This document shows, in pieces, positions 17,621-25,969 of a stretch of DNA of 64,000 bases. Made by a program: the position numbers and the translations under genes. The stretch is from Bin55 sp965116055. Its GTDB lineage: Bacteria > Pseudomonadota > Gammaproteobacteria > Pseudomonadales > Azotimanducaceae. The stretch lies in NCBI GenBank assembly GCA_965116055.1, contig OZ220466.1:3063626-3127625 (forward strand), written 5' to 3'. Position 1 is the stretch's first letter. Every line of letters begins with the position of its first letter. The notes below the pieces were generated by a model. The model had not been told where the DNA came from. It saw only the letters and a list, made by a program, of their open reading frames with translations, and made no database searches.

Positions 17621-18571
17621 ATGCTTCAGGTCATCCGCAACTCGCTGTTTGCGCTCTTTTCACTTAGTTTCATTTGCCTACCGATTGCTGCCGAGGACAT
17701 ATGGACAGCTGCGGCTGAGGGTGACACCAAGACCCTTCGAAAACTGATCAAAGAAGGACAAGACGTCAATGCAGCAGATCCCGGTTTCGGTTTCAGCGCG
17801 TTGACTTTCGCCGTGTTACAGAACCAGCCTAAAGCCGTCCGGATCTTGGCTAGAAACGGCGCAGATGTCAGTACTGGCCAGCTCGATGGGAATACGCCTT
17901 TGCACGCAGCCGTCTTTGTAGGCCACGACAAGGTCGTAAAGGAATTGTTGCGTGCCGGTGCCGATCCCACACAAGCCAACAATCAAGGGCAACTTCCTGC
18001 TTCGACGGCGCAAACGGATTGGCAAACAACCCAGTATCTCGCATCCATGCTTCAGTTGACGCTGGATGAAGACGAAGTTAACGCCGGCCGTGAGAAGGCG
18101 CTTGAACTTATCAACAAGGCTATAGACAAGCTCGCCAGATCGGATATCTGGCTTGCGGTCATAACGGGTAACGAACGTGCAGTTAAAAGATTAGCGCGCA
18201 AAGTCGATGACCTCAATGCAAAGGAGGAAGCGAGTCGCACGACGCTATTGATTTTGGCAGCCATCAACGGATATGCAAATATTGTCGAGACATTAATTGA
18301 CGCGGGGGCGGATGTCGATGTTCGTGGGGACGACGGCGCGACCGCCCTACTTGTTGCCGCATTTTTCGGTCGCGCGGATGCTGTCGAAGTGTTGCTCAAG
18401 CACGGTGCAGACACGTCAATCTCAAACAACGAAGGTATTACGCCGCTTGCCGCCGCGCAAGCCGACATGTCTGTAGTGGACTATATCGCAGGCATGCTCA
18501 ACCTTGAACTAGATTATGACGAGGTCATCGCAGGCAAACGAACTGCAGCAACGTTGCTTTCGGATACTTAA
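17621..18571 (+). CDS. Secreted ankyrin-repeat protein with internal duplication
   Basis: A 316-residue protein with a signal peptide (MLQVIRNSLFALFSLSFICL, cleavage probably after AAE or nearby), so periplasmic. Two ankyrin arrays follow. The first has repeats such as NTPLHAAVFVGHDKVVKELL. The second has TTLLILAAINGYANIVETLI and TALLVAAFFGRADAVEVLLK. Each array ends in the same capping module: YLASMLQLTLDEDEVNAGRE near 145, and YIAGMLNLELDYDEVIAGKR near 290. The protein therefore arose by duplication of an array-plus-cap unit. Ankyrin domains mediate protein binding; the partner is unknown. It overlaps the convergent membrane-protein gene by 4 bp. Confidence 0.82.
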   Translation: MLQVIRNSLFALFSLSFICLPIAAEDIWTAAAEGDTKTLRKLIKEGQDVNAADPGFGFSALTFAVLQNQPKAVRILARNGADVSTGQLDGNTPLHAAVFVGHDKVVKELLRAGADPTQANNQGQLPASTAQTDWQTTQYLASMLQLTLDEDEVNAGREKALELINKAIDKLARSDIWLAVITGNERAVKRLARKVDDLNAKEEASRTTLLILAAINGYANIVETLIDAGADVDVRGDDGATALLVAAFFGRADAVEVLLKHGADTSISNNEGITPLAAAQADMSVVDYIAGMLNLELDYDEVIAGKRTAATLLSDT

Positions 18572-18987
18572 GCTCTTTGAAAGTGCCGACGTCCGCGCCA
18601 CAAGGCAATCGTCGGCACTAGAAGAATCGCCATCGAAATTGAGCCGACAAGCCATCCGCCACCATGCGGAGAGATAAGATTCCAGATGAGCATCGCTATG
18701 GCGATTTGTGCAGCATACAACGCAGCAAGGGGATGCATCCAACGACTCATTCGCCAAAATCCCCAGGCGCCGGCACCGTAAATCAACCAATGAATCGGCG
18801 CCGTTGCTTTAGCCCACCATCCCGTCACTGAAAACCCAAACCATACCTCCACATCCTCGGCGACCGGCTTGACAAATAGATCGAACGGCATGTAGATAAA
18901 AGTCATGTAGAGGCAAAATAGCCACATCAAATTCATCCACCAGGGCCGCTTCCGCCATTCGGCTACGAGTGCATGTGTCATAGTCAT
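18568..18987 (-). CDS. Small four-helix membrane protein
   Basis: A 139-residue integral membrane protein with about four hydrophobic segments: WWMNLMWLFCLYMTFIYMPF (about 16-35), the VWFGFSVTGWWAKATAPIHW region (about 48-70), PLAALYAAQIAIAMLIWNLI and WLVGSISMAILLVPTIALW. Tryptophans are clustered at helix ends. The pattern resembles uncharacterised small inner-membrane proteins, and no family is named. It converges with the ankyrin gene and is followed by the divergent thiolase operon. Function is unknown. Confidence 0.65.
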   Translation of the reverse strand: MTMTHALVAEWRKRPWWMNLMWLFCLYMTFIYMPFDLFVKPVAEDVEVWFGFSVTGWWAKATAPIHWLIYGAGAWGFWRMSRWMHPLAALYAAQIAIAMLIWNLISPHGGGWLVGSISMAILLVPTIALWRGRRHFQRA

Positions 18988-19096
18988 CTAGGTTTGATGG
19001 GGTATATCAAAGCCCGCGTCGCGCCCCAAAGGAAGTCCCGAACTTGAACGAATAAAGCCGCTTCGTACACTTCGCAACGCACAGGCCTCGGTTTAG

Positions 19097-20302
19097 ATGA
19101 CATTGAAATTAGAAGGCAAAGCGGCCATCGTCGGCTACCACGAATACCCGCACATTCGGAAATTTACAGGTAAGCGTAAGTTTACTCTAGGCCAATGGGC
19201 CGACCTCACGCGCTTAAGTCTTGATGACGCTGGATTGGAAGCGCAGGACATAAACGGTCTCGTTTGTACCGAAATTCGCGAGACAGTTTCGTTTACGCCG
19301 GCCACCATCGTCGAGTACCTCGGCCAACCGGTTAACTTCGCAGAACGCGTCGACTTGGGCGGCGCGAGTCCCGTAGGCATGGTGTGGCGTGCGGCAGCAG
19401 CGATTGAGCTAGGCCTGGCAGATGTTGTCGTATGCGCTTTACCGGCGCAGCCGATTCCGTCTAATCCCAATCCGGCGCCGATTGACCCACGTCGTTACTT
19501 TCAATCATCCAGTGTCAATTGGGGTTCACCCCAAGCAGAATTTGAGATTCCCTACGGGAATCTAGCACAGAATTGTGGTTATGCCATGATCGCTCAGCGC
19601 TATGGCGCAGAGTATGAATACGACGCTAACGCGATGGCGAAGTTGGTCGTTGATCAGCGACGTAGCGGAGCGCTTAACCCCAACGCCGTTTTTTACGAGA
19701 AACCTGTCACGGTTGAGGATGTACTGAATAGCAAACTTGTCGCGGACCCTCTCCGGATGCTCGAAATTGTGATGCCTGTGGCAGGTGGCGCAGCGGTGAT
19801 TGTCGCTAGCGAGGACATAGCCAAGCGGTGTAAACACCGACCCGTGTGGATCAAAGGGTTTGGCGAACATCTCACCATGAAAACGCCGACGTATGCAGAC
19901 GATTTATGCCGTAGTCCCGTTGGGCCGGCATCAGCCATCGCTTTCGACATGGCCGGTGTGGCTCGCGACGATATTGACGCGTGCGAAATCTACGACTGTT
20001 ACACCATCACGGTTTTACTCACGTTAGAAGATGCTGGATTCTGCCAGAAAGGCGAAGGGATGGCATTTATCCGAACGCACGACCTTTCCTGTTTCGGTGA
20101 TTTTCCCGTAAACACGCACGGTGGCCAGCTCGGTATGGGGCAGGCAGGAGGCGCCGGGGGCATGACGCAGGTCATTGAAGGGGTACGACAGATTATGGGT
20201 CGAGCCGAACAGCGACAGCTACCACGGTGTGACCACGTATACGTATCCGGGACAGGAGGCATCATGAGTGAACAAGCTGCACTGATATTGAGTGGCGATT
20301 AA
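19097..20302 (+). CDS. Thiolase-like (SCP-x/Ltp2-type) acyl-CoA protein
   Basis: A 401-residue thiolase-fold protein of the lipid-transfer/SCP-x group. The usual nucleophile loop is replaced by DLGGASPVGMVWRAAAAIEL (about 92-112), with no cysteine at the active position. The C-terminal motifs are CEIYDCYTITVLLTLEDAGF near 299 and NTHGGQLGMGQAGGAGG near 343. Such cysteine-less proteins pair with DUF35 partners and, in characterised sterol degraders (Ltp2), act as retro-aldolases in side-chain removal. The DUF35 gene follows with an 11-bp overlap, strong support for such a complex. The substrate may be an acyl-CoA other than a steroid. Confidence 0.8.
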   Translation: MTLKLEGKAAIVGYHEYPHIRKFTGKRKFTLGQWADLTRLSLDDAGLEAQDINGLVCTEIRETVSFTPATIVEYLGQPVNFAERVDLGGASPVGMVWRAAAAIELGLADVVVCALPAQPIPSNPNPAPIDPRRYFQSSSVNWGSPQAEFEIPYGNLAQNCGYAMIAQRYGAEYEYDANAMAKLVVDQRRSGALNPNAVFYEKPVTVEDVLNSKLVADPLRMLEIVMPVAGGAAVIVASEDIAKRCKHRPVWIKGFGEHLTMKTPTYADDLCRSPVGPASAIAFDMAGVARDDIDACEIYDCYTITVLLTLEDAGFCQKGEGMAFIRTHDLSCFGDFPVNTHGGQLGMGQAGGAGGMTQVIEGVRQIMGRAEQRQLPRCDHVYVSGTGGIMSEQAALILSGD

Positions 20303-20708
20303 AGTGGATCTAACTAAACCATATCCAGCCCCCATCCCAGATACTCAGTTGTTCTGGCAGGGCTTACGAGATGAGCGCATCATGCTACAGCGCTGCGACG
20401 ACTGCTTTACATGGATTTACTACCCGCGCGCTAATTGCCCAAGTTGTTTAAGTTCGAATTTGACTTGGCATCAAGTGAGCGGCGAGGGTACGCTCTATAC
20501 CTTTACCGTTACGCGACAAGCGACAGCACCGCACTTTCAGGATGAAGTGCCACAGATGATCGCCATGATTGATCTTGACGAGGGAGTCCGCCTCACGTCT
20601 ACGTTAGTGACTGACGAAGCTGAAAAGCCAGTTATCGGTGCCAGGGTAGTACCCGTCTTTGATCACATTAACGAAGACGTGACGTTACTGCGTTATCGAC
20701 TTGCTTAG
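20292..20708 (+). CDS. DUF35 Zn-ribbon/OB-fold partner protein
   Basis: A 138-residue protein from a GTG start inside the end of the thiolase-like gene. A rubredoxin-like zinc ribbon with four cysteines (CDDC and CPSC, about residues 35-53) precedes an OB-fold that begins near SGEGTLYTFTVTRQ. DUF35 proteins bind thiolase-like partners and may hold the acyl-CoA substrate. It should form a complex with the upstream product. The stop overlaps the convergent flavin oxidoreductase gene. Confidence 0.83.
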   Translation: MAIKVDLTKPYPAPIPDTQLFWQGLRDERIMLQRCDDCFTWIYYPRANCPSCLSSNLTWHQVSGEGTLYTFTVTRQATAPHFQDEVPQMIAMIDLDEGVRLTSTLVTDEAEKPVIGARVVPVFDHINEDVTLLRYRLA

Positions 20709-21607
20709 TCCCAAATCTCCAAAAACTCATCAAAGGCCTGAAACTGACCACCAGTTACCGCAGAAGGCACAATGATTGGAGTTTTAACTCCCGCATCAAA
20801 CCACGCTTCAATCCCTTCACGTACATCCGTCGCCGATCCGAAAAGCGTGGTATCCGCTAACCACCGATCGGTTAGAAAAAACGGTACTCGATCCAAATCA
20901 TTGTTTTCGATACAACGCTCGATACCCTCCATTTCTTCGACGTAACCAGCTTCCTTCCAATAATTACGGTAATTCGGCAACAACGCATAACTGGTTAACG
21001 TGCGTCGGTTGACTTCGGCTGCCGCTTGCACATCGTCGTTAACACAGGTGGGGATCATGTTGCCGATGAAGAATTGATCGTTCGTGCGCGCGTCCTCGCT
21101 GAGAACGCCTAAAGACTCGCTCATATGCGATCGAGCACCGTTAGCAAAAACCATACCGTCGCCAATTTCTGCAGCGAGCTGAATCATGCGCTTTCTTAAC
21201 GTTGCAAGAATAATCGGCGGCAATTCACCAGCCCTCGGCACGGCCCGCAAATCTGTAACGAAGCGACGTATGTCATGTAATGGACTACCTTGCTTAATGC
21301 CTAACCGACTCATCGCAGGTGCGTGACTGACGCCGATACCGAACAAAAAACGCTTTCCTGAGATTTCATGAATGAAGCTCGCAGTGTGTGCGAAATCTTG
21401 AACTTGACGGGTATAGATTGGCACGATGGTCGTACCGAACGTGATGCGTTCCGTACGAAACGCCAACGCGACGCTCAGCGCCAAACTATCGGACATACTA
21501 GGGCCATAGATACCCGCAAAGCCGCCTTTTTCAATGCGATCAATCAACGCTAACGTTCGTAAGCGGCGTCCCGGCACTGCCGCAAGACTAATAGCTGGTT
21601 TATGCAT
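20705..21607 (-). CDS. LLM-class flavin-dependent oxidoreductase
   Basis: A 300-residue luciferase-like monooxygenase. It shows the (beta/alpha)8 pattern with GFAGIYGPSMSDSLALSVAL, RITFGTTIVPIYTRQ and GKRFLFGIGVSHAPAM, then AAEIGDGMVFANGA. Members use FMN or F420; F420-type relatives are frequent next to thiolase/DUF35 genes in acyl-CoA catabolism. It is shorter than average (320-350). Cofactor and substrate are not resolved. It converges on the DUF35 gene with a 4-bp overlap, so it is a separate transcript. Confidence 0.82.
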   Translation of the reverse strand: MHKPAISLAAVPGRRLRTLALIDRIEKGGFAGIYGPSMSDSLALSVALAFRTERITFGTTIVPIYTRQVQDFAHTASFIHEISGKRFLFGIGVSHAPAMSRLGIKQGSPLHDIRRFVTDLRAVPRAGELPPIILATLRKRMIQLAAEIGDGMVFANGARSHMSESLGVLSEDARTNDQFFIGNMIPTCVNDDVQAAAEVNRRTLTSYALLPNYRNYWKEAGYVEEMEGIERCIENNDLDRVPFFLTDRWLADTTLFGSATDVREGIEAWFDAGVKTPIIVPSAVTGGQFQAFDEFLEIWD

Positions 21608-21728
21608 GGCATCTCCTTTGCATGATTGAGTAAGTGAGCTACGTATCCAGACTGCTGATCCGATGATTCATGGCAGATTGAACATGGCCAAATACGAGTG
21701 CCGCTAAGTTTGGTACAAGGCTAACTTG

Positions 21729-22802
21729 CTATCGCATACTTGCTAATGCATTGAGTAACGCGTCGTTTTGCGATGGCGTACCGATCGAAATACGAAGTCG
21801 ATCATGCAGTCGCGGCGTCTTGAAAAAACGAACCAAAATGTTTGCCTGGCGCAAATGCTCGTATGTTCGATCCATGCTGCCTTTATCCGGCCGGCGTGGT
21901 AGGACAAAATTTGCTTGTGATGTCGGCACATCGTATCCCGCACTGGACAGTGCCTCGCTTACGCGCGTGCGCTCCGCACGCACCCTATCCCAAGTCCATT
22001 GCGCGTACTTGAAATCGTTAAGCGCGGACAGCGCAATTGCTTGGGAGATACTACTGACGTTATAGCTATCCCGTACTTTGGTCGAGAGCAAGGCGATAAA
22101 CTCTGCATCACCTAACAAATAGCCAACCCGGGCGCCGGCCAAGGCGAACCCTTTCGAAAACGTGCGAAGTAAAAGTAGATGACGGTGCCGTGAAAGCAAC
22201 GGGACGAGATTGTGCGACACCTTCGGGTCAACAAAATCCACATATGCCTCGTCAATGAGCAATGGACCCAAAAACCGCGCGGCAAAGGCGTCTATCTCTT
22301 CTGCCGTCAGCAACACGCCGCTTGGCGCGTTAGGATTTGGAATACACACCAAGCGCGCTCGTTGGCCCAGACACTGTCGCGCCGCATCTACATCTGGCCG
22401 AAAATCTTTATTTAGCGCCATCGGTATCCATCGCGCATTCAAGATTGACGCGACGACTGGGTACAACGTATAACCCGGATCGGTTGAAACCATGACGGTA
22501 TTCGGCGCTAGGCAAGCAGTTGCGACGAGCCGAATCGCTTCGTCACCGCCGTTCGTGATAAGTACTTGATCCGGCGATATGCCGTGAAAGTCGGCAATGC
22601 TTGCGCGCAACGCGGTTGCCGTCGCATCAGGATAGCGACGCAATGCTTCAAGGTCTAGCTTAGCTAGCGTTTCACGCACGGTTGAGCTTGGCGGATAGGG
22701 ATTCTCATTCGTGTTCAGCTTGACGATTGACCGATCACGAGGTTGTGCACCGTAGACATATCCTTTTACAGCACGGATGTGATCGGCAAGAAAATCCTTC
22801 AT
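21729..22802 (-). CDS. hisC: Histidinol-phosphate aminotransferase
   Basis: A PLP-dependent fold-type I aminotransferase of 357 residues from the ATG at 22802 (MKDFLADHIRAVKGYVYG). This start lies 4 bp after the stop of the AI-2E gene. An in-frame start at 22850 would run inside that gene. HisC features include KLNTNENPYPPS near residue 28, ITNGGDEAIRL, NPNAPSGVLL, LLIDEAYVDF and the PLP lysine in LRTFSKGFALAGARVGYL. The enzyme converts imidazole-acetol phosphate and glutamate to histidinol phosphate. Some HisC paralogues act on aromatic amino acids, and no other his gene is in view. It is last in a six-gene run. Confidence 0.85.
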   Translation of the reverse strand: MKDFLADHIRAVKGYVYGAQPRDRSIVKLNTNENPYPPSSTVRETLAKLDLEALRRYPDATATALRASIADFHGISPDQVLITNGGDEAIRLVATACLAPNTVMVSTDPGYTLYPVVASILNARWIPMALNKDFRPDVDAARQCLGQRARLVCIPNPNAPSGVLLTAEEIDAFAARFLGPLLIDEAYVDFVDPKVSHNLVPLLSRHRHLLLLRTFSKGFALAGARVGYLLGDAEFIALLSTKVRDSYNVSSISQAIALSALNDFKYAQWTWDRVRAERTRVSEALSSAGYDVPTSQANFVLPRRPDKGSMDRTYEHLRQANILVRFFKTPRLHDRLRISIGTPSQNDALLNALASMR

Positions 22803-22806
22803 ATGC

Positions 22807-23841
22807 CTACGAGTCGCTCGCAGCGCTCGGCGTGTTGCCGAGTAGATCACCCAACCACTGCGTTCTTGAATTGGCCTCTGCAGCGATTTTGATAGTCATG
22901 GTGATCGGCACCGACAACAACATGCCCACCGTGCCGAACATGTAGCCCCAAAATACCAGCGAAAGAAAAACCACCAGGGTCGATAATCCCAATCGCTCGC
23001 CCATAAAACGCGGCTCAATGAAACTTCCAATCACAATATTGATGACCGCAAACAGAATCACCACACCGAAGGCCGTGCCAGCACCGTGCTGAACGAGCGC
23101 AACCAACACAGCTGGTAACGCCGCAATGATGCTACCAATGTTTGGAATGTAGTTCAGCATAAACGCGAGCAACCCCCACAAAATCGGAAAATCGACGCCG
23201 AGTAACCACGTTCCCAAGGCGATGAGACCACCTGTTGCAAGACTGTGGATCGACTTGATCACAATGTAGTGGTGGATGTTCGTTGCGAACGCATCAACCC
23301 ATGATCGTTCCGCATCCGTTGTACGTAGCAATTTGCGTAATTTCTGTGTTAATGCCGAGCTTTCGACCAAAATCAACACGAACACCAACAGGATCAGAAA
23401 GCTGTTAGAAAGCAAGTTGCCGATACCGCTGAGCGTCTGACTTGCAAGCGACCAGATTGTTGACGCGCTGAGCACTTCGTTAAGTTGGAGCGATGTCGGT
23501 AGACCGAAGCGAATCAACATCGGTTCCCACGCCGCTAACGTTGCATTCAGTTTGGCAATGTATTCCGGTTGCTTCGCGTAAAGCTGTTGGGCCGACTCAA
23601 TAACGACCGCGCCTAACGTCACCGCGAGTAGACCGACCAGGAGCAACGTTACTGCAATGGCAAGTGGCGCGGGAACACGTTTTTCGACAAGCCAACCGAC
23701 CGGCGCGGCGACCAGGGTCGCGATAAAAATCGACAACAATAGCGGTGCAACGATGACCGCCGCTAGTTTCAATCCCGTCAGGATGACAATCAAGCATGCC
23801 GTCGTAATCAGTATTTTGAGTCCGGGCGTGAGCTCGGTCAC
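22807..23841 (-). CDS. AI-2E family permease
   Basis: A 344-residue integral membrane protein of the AI-2E/PerM (UPF0118) family. About eight hydrophobic segments are seen: two or three N-terminal, then a soluble middle part, then the GLIALGTWLLGVDFPILWGL region. The C-terminal block contains LNYIPNIGSIIAALPAVLVA and ERLGLSTLVVFLSLVFWGYM, characteristic of the family. Substrates are mostly unknown (AI-2 in TqsA; Na+/H+ exchange in others). GTG start; its GTGA overlaps the stop of the nitrilase-type gene, so the two are translationally coupled. Confidence 0.87.
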   Translation of the reverse strand: MTELTPGLKILITTACLIVILTGLKLAAVIVAPLLLSIFIATLVAAPVGWLVEKRVPAPLAIAVTLLLVGLLAVTLGAVVIESAQQLYAKQPEYIAKLNATLAAWEPMLIRFGLPTSLQLNEVLSASTIWSLASQTLSGIGNLLSNSFLILLVFVLILVESSALTQKLRKLLRTTDAERSWVDAFATNIHHYIVIKSIHSLATGGLIALGTWLLGVDFPILWGLLAFMLNYIPNIGSIIAALPAVLVALVQHGAGTAFGVVILFAVINIVIGSFIEPRFMGERLGLSTLVVFLSLVFWGYMFGTVGMLLSVPITMTIKIAAEANSRTQWLGDLLGNTPSAASDS

Positions 23842-24666
23842 GACCTGGCGCCGCGATTCTTCAGACTCGGCAATTGCGTTCGTACTCGCTCAACCTCAGC
23901 CGGATCGATGGTTGTGACAGCGACATCATCTTGATCATCCTCGCACTCAGCAATGACGCGACCCCAAGGATCCGCGATCAACGCATGACCGAAAGACCTG
24001 CGATTGCGATGTTTATGATCGCCGTACTGCGCTGGCGCGATCACGTATGCCTGACATTCGATCGCCCGCGAACGCAATAAGACATGCCAGTGATCGCGCC
24101 CGGTCGAATTTACAAATGCAGACGGTACTGCCAAGGCCGTTGCGCCCTTATCTACTAAATCCTGGTACAGACGCGGAAATCGCACATCGTAGCAAACCGA
24201 CAATCCGAGCGTTCCGAAAGGCAACTCGGTAATCACTGCTTCGTTACCAGGCGAAGTGTTGCGAGATTCAAGCATTCGTGTCCCGTCCGGCAGATCAACA
24301 TCAAAGAGGTGAATCTTGCGATAGCTAGCGACAATCCGTCCGTCTGGCACGATGTGTAGGCAGGTGTTGTATGCGCGGTCATTAGGCGCTCTCTCTGGAA
24401 ATCCACCAGCGATCACGTGCACCTTATGTTGTGTTGCAATAAGACGGCACGTATCCAGGATGGGTCCTCCCTCCCGTCTCAAGATCCTCTAACAAAGGGA
24501 GTCGTGCGCGATCAGAGCCGATATACGCGAACGCTTCCGGTAAACATACGACTTCAGCGCCCTCGGCTACGGCGCGCCGACTTAGTTCTTGGGTCGTCTC
24601 TAAATTGCGCGGGACATCGGCTGTCGCACAAAGCTGGACGATACCGACCCGACTTTTGCTAGGCAT
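23838..24666 (-). pseudogene. Carbon-nitrogen hydrolase (nitrilase superfamily), frameshifted
   Basis: Two overlapping frames together make one nitrilase-superfamily enzyme of about 270 residues. The N-terminal part (24666 to about 24475) has VGIVQLCATADVPRNLETTQ and the catalytic Glu in VVCLPEAFAYIGSD. The second part (to 23838) has the catalytic Lys in YRKIHLFDVD and the Cys in LSVCYDVRFPRLYQDL. The frame changes in a G-rich stretch around 24468-24480, between EDLET and GGPILDT. Without the shift it would resemble Nit1/Nit2-type amidases that clear deaminated glutathione. A one-base indel, a sequencing error or slippage are all possible; all three catalytic residues survive. It overlaps the AI-2E start. 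Confidence 0.75.
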
Positions 24667-24744
24667 AGCGTGACTACGGAAAATGGCGAATGTTGCAATT
24701 TAACAACGGTTGGGTATACCGTTCCTACCCGACACGCAGCTAAC

Positions 24745-25941
24745 TTAAACCGATTCGAACATCGGTAAGGTGCAATCCAATTTACGGTCAAGCAGTTTTT
24801 CCAATTCAGGTAATACGAACCCATCCGCTTCCGAAACAAAGCTGATTGACACGCCTTCAGCGCCTGCCCGACCGGTGCGACCGATACGATGGACATAGTC
24901 TTCGACGATATCCGGGAGGTCGTAATTCACGACATGGCTAATGCCCTCTACATGCAATCCGCGCCCGGCGACATCGGTCGCGACGATGTGATTCGTTTCG
25001 CCGCCCTTGAATCGACGCAATGCCGCAGTGCGTTTACGTTGAGGCATATCGCCAGATAAGCCTTCACACAACACGTTACGCTTTTGTAGCGCCTTCAAGA
25101 CACGTTTTACTTCCGAGCGACGATTCACAAAGATTAATGTGCGCGAAGGATTGCATCGTTGCATAAATTCGTATAGGACCTGGTTTTTCTCCTCGCGTCC
25201 GACGATCCAGAAACGTTGGTCCACCGAGTCCGCGGCGATAGATTCGCTGGGAACATCAATGCGAATCGGCTTGAACATCCACTGATCAATCAAACGTCGC
25301 ACATAATCGTTAAACGTTGCGCTAAAGAACATGGTCTGTCGTTGCCTTCGCTCCGGCGCATGACGCACAATGCGTCGCACATCCGGTATGAACCCCATAT
25401 CAAGCATGCGGTCCGCTTCGTCTATCACCAGGATCTCAATGCGGCTTAAATCGACAAGCCCCTGGCGCATGAAATCTAATAATCGACCTGGCGTTGCCAT
25501 CACCACGTCAATGCGTTGGTGTGTGAGCTTATCGCTCTGATCCTTAATGCGCTTACCGCCAACCACTGCCAAACTGCGGATTCTGGTGTACTTGCTTAAC
25601 GCATTCATGTCCTGCTTAATCTGCAGCGTCAACTCTCGCGTTGGCGCAAGGATTAGCGCGCGCGGCGAACCGAGCGGATTAGGTTGTTCTTGCGGAAATT
25701 CGATCTGCTGGGTAAGGATTGTCGTCAGAAATGCCGCTGTTTTCCCCGTACCCGTGTTAGCTTGTGCACATACATCATGCTGCGATAGAGAGTACGGCAA
25801 CACTTGACTTTGTACCAAGGTACAGGTTTTAAACTCAAGCGTATCAAGTGCACGCTGTACAGGCTCAGGTAAGCCCAATTCCTCAAACAGTACGAGCTCA
25901 GTACCTTCGGTCTCAGCGTCGCTATTCGACTCATCAGTCAT
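24745..25941 (-). CDS. DEAD-box RNA helicase, RhlB-like
   Basis: A 398-residue DEAD-box helicase with all core motifs: Q motif, AQANTGTGKT (I, near residue 59), APTRELTLQI (Ia), TPGRLLDF, VIDEADRMLD (II, near 174), FSATF (III), TLIFVNRR (IV), VATDVAGRGLHV (V) and YVHRIGRTGRAG (VI). The ending VLPELEKLLDRKLDCTLP resembles RhlB, which works in the RNA degradosome with RNase E, but it lacks a long basic tail. Cytoplasmic. The RhlB assignment is tentative because RhlE/SrmB share these motifs. It lies 28 bp after the aminotransferase gene. Confidence 0.87.
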   Translation of the reverse strand: MTDESNSDAETEGTELVLFEELGLPEPVQRALDTLEFKTCTLVQSQVLPYSLSQHDVCAQANTGTGKTAAFLTTILTQQIEFPQEQPNPLGSPRALILAPTRELTLQIKQDMNALSKYTRIRSLAVVGGKRIKDQSDKLTHQRIDVVMATPGRLLDFMRQGLVDLSRIEILVIDEADRMLDMGFIPDVRRIVRHAPERRQRQTMFFSATFNDYVRRLIDQWMFKPIRIDVPSESIAADSVDQRFWIVGREEKNQVLYEFMQRCNPSRTLIFVNRRSEVKRVLKALQKRNVLCEGLSGDMPQRKRTAALRRFKGGETNHIVATDVAGRGLHVEGISHVVNYDLPDIVEDYVHRIGRTGRAGAEGVSISFVSEADGFVLPELEKLLDRKLDCTLPMFESV

Positions 25942-25969
25942 GGACGGGCCTTAACCATGCGAAATACCT

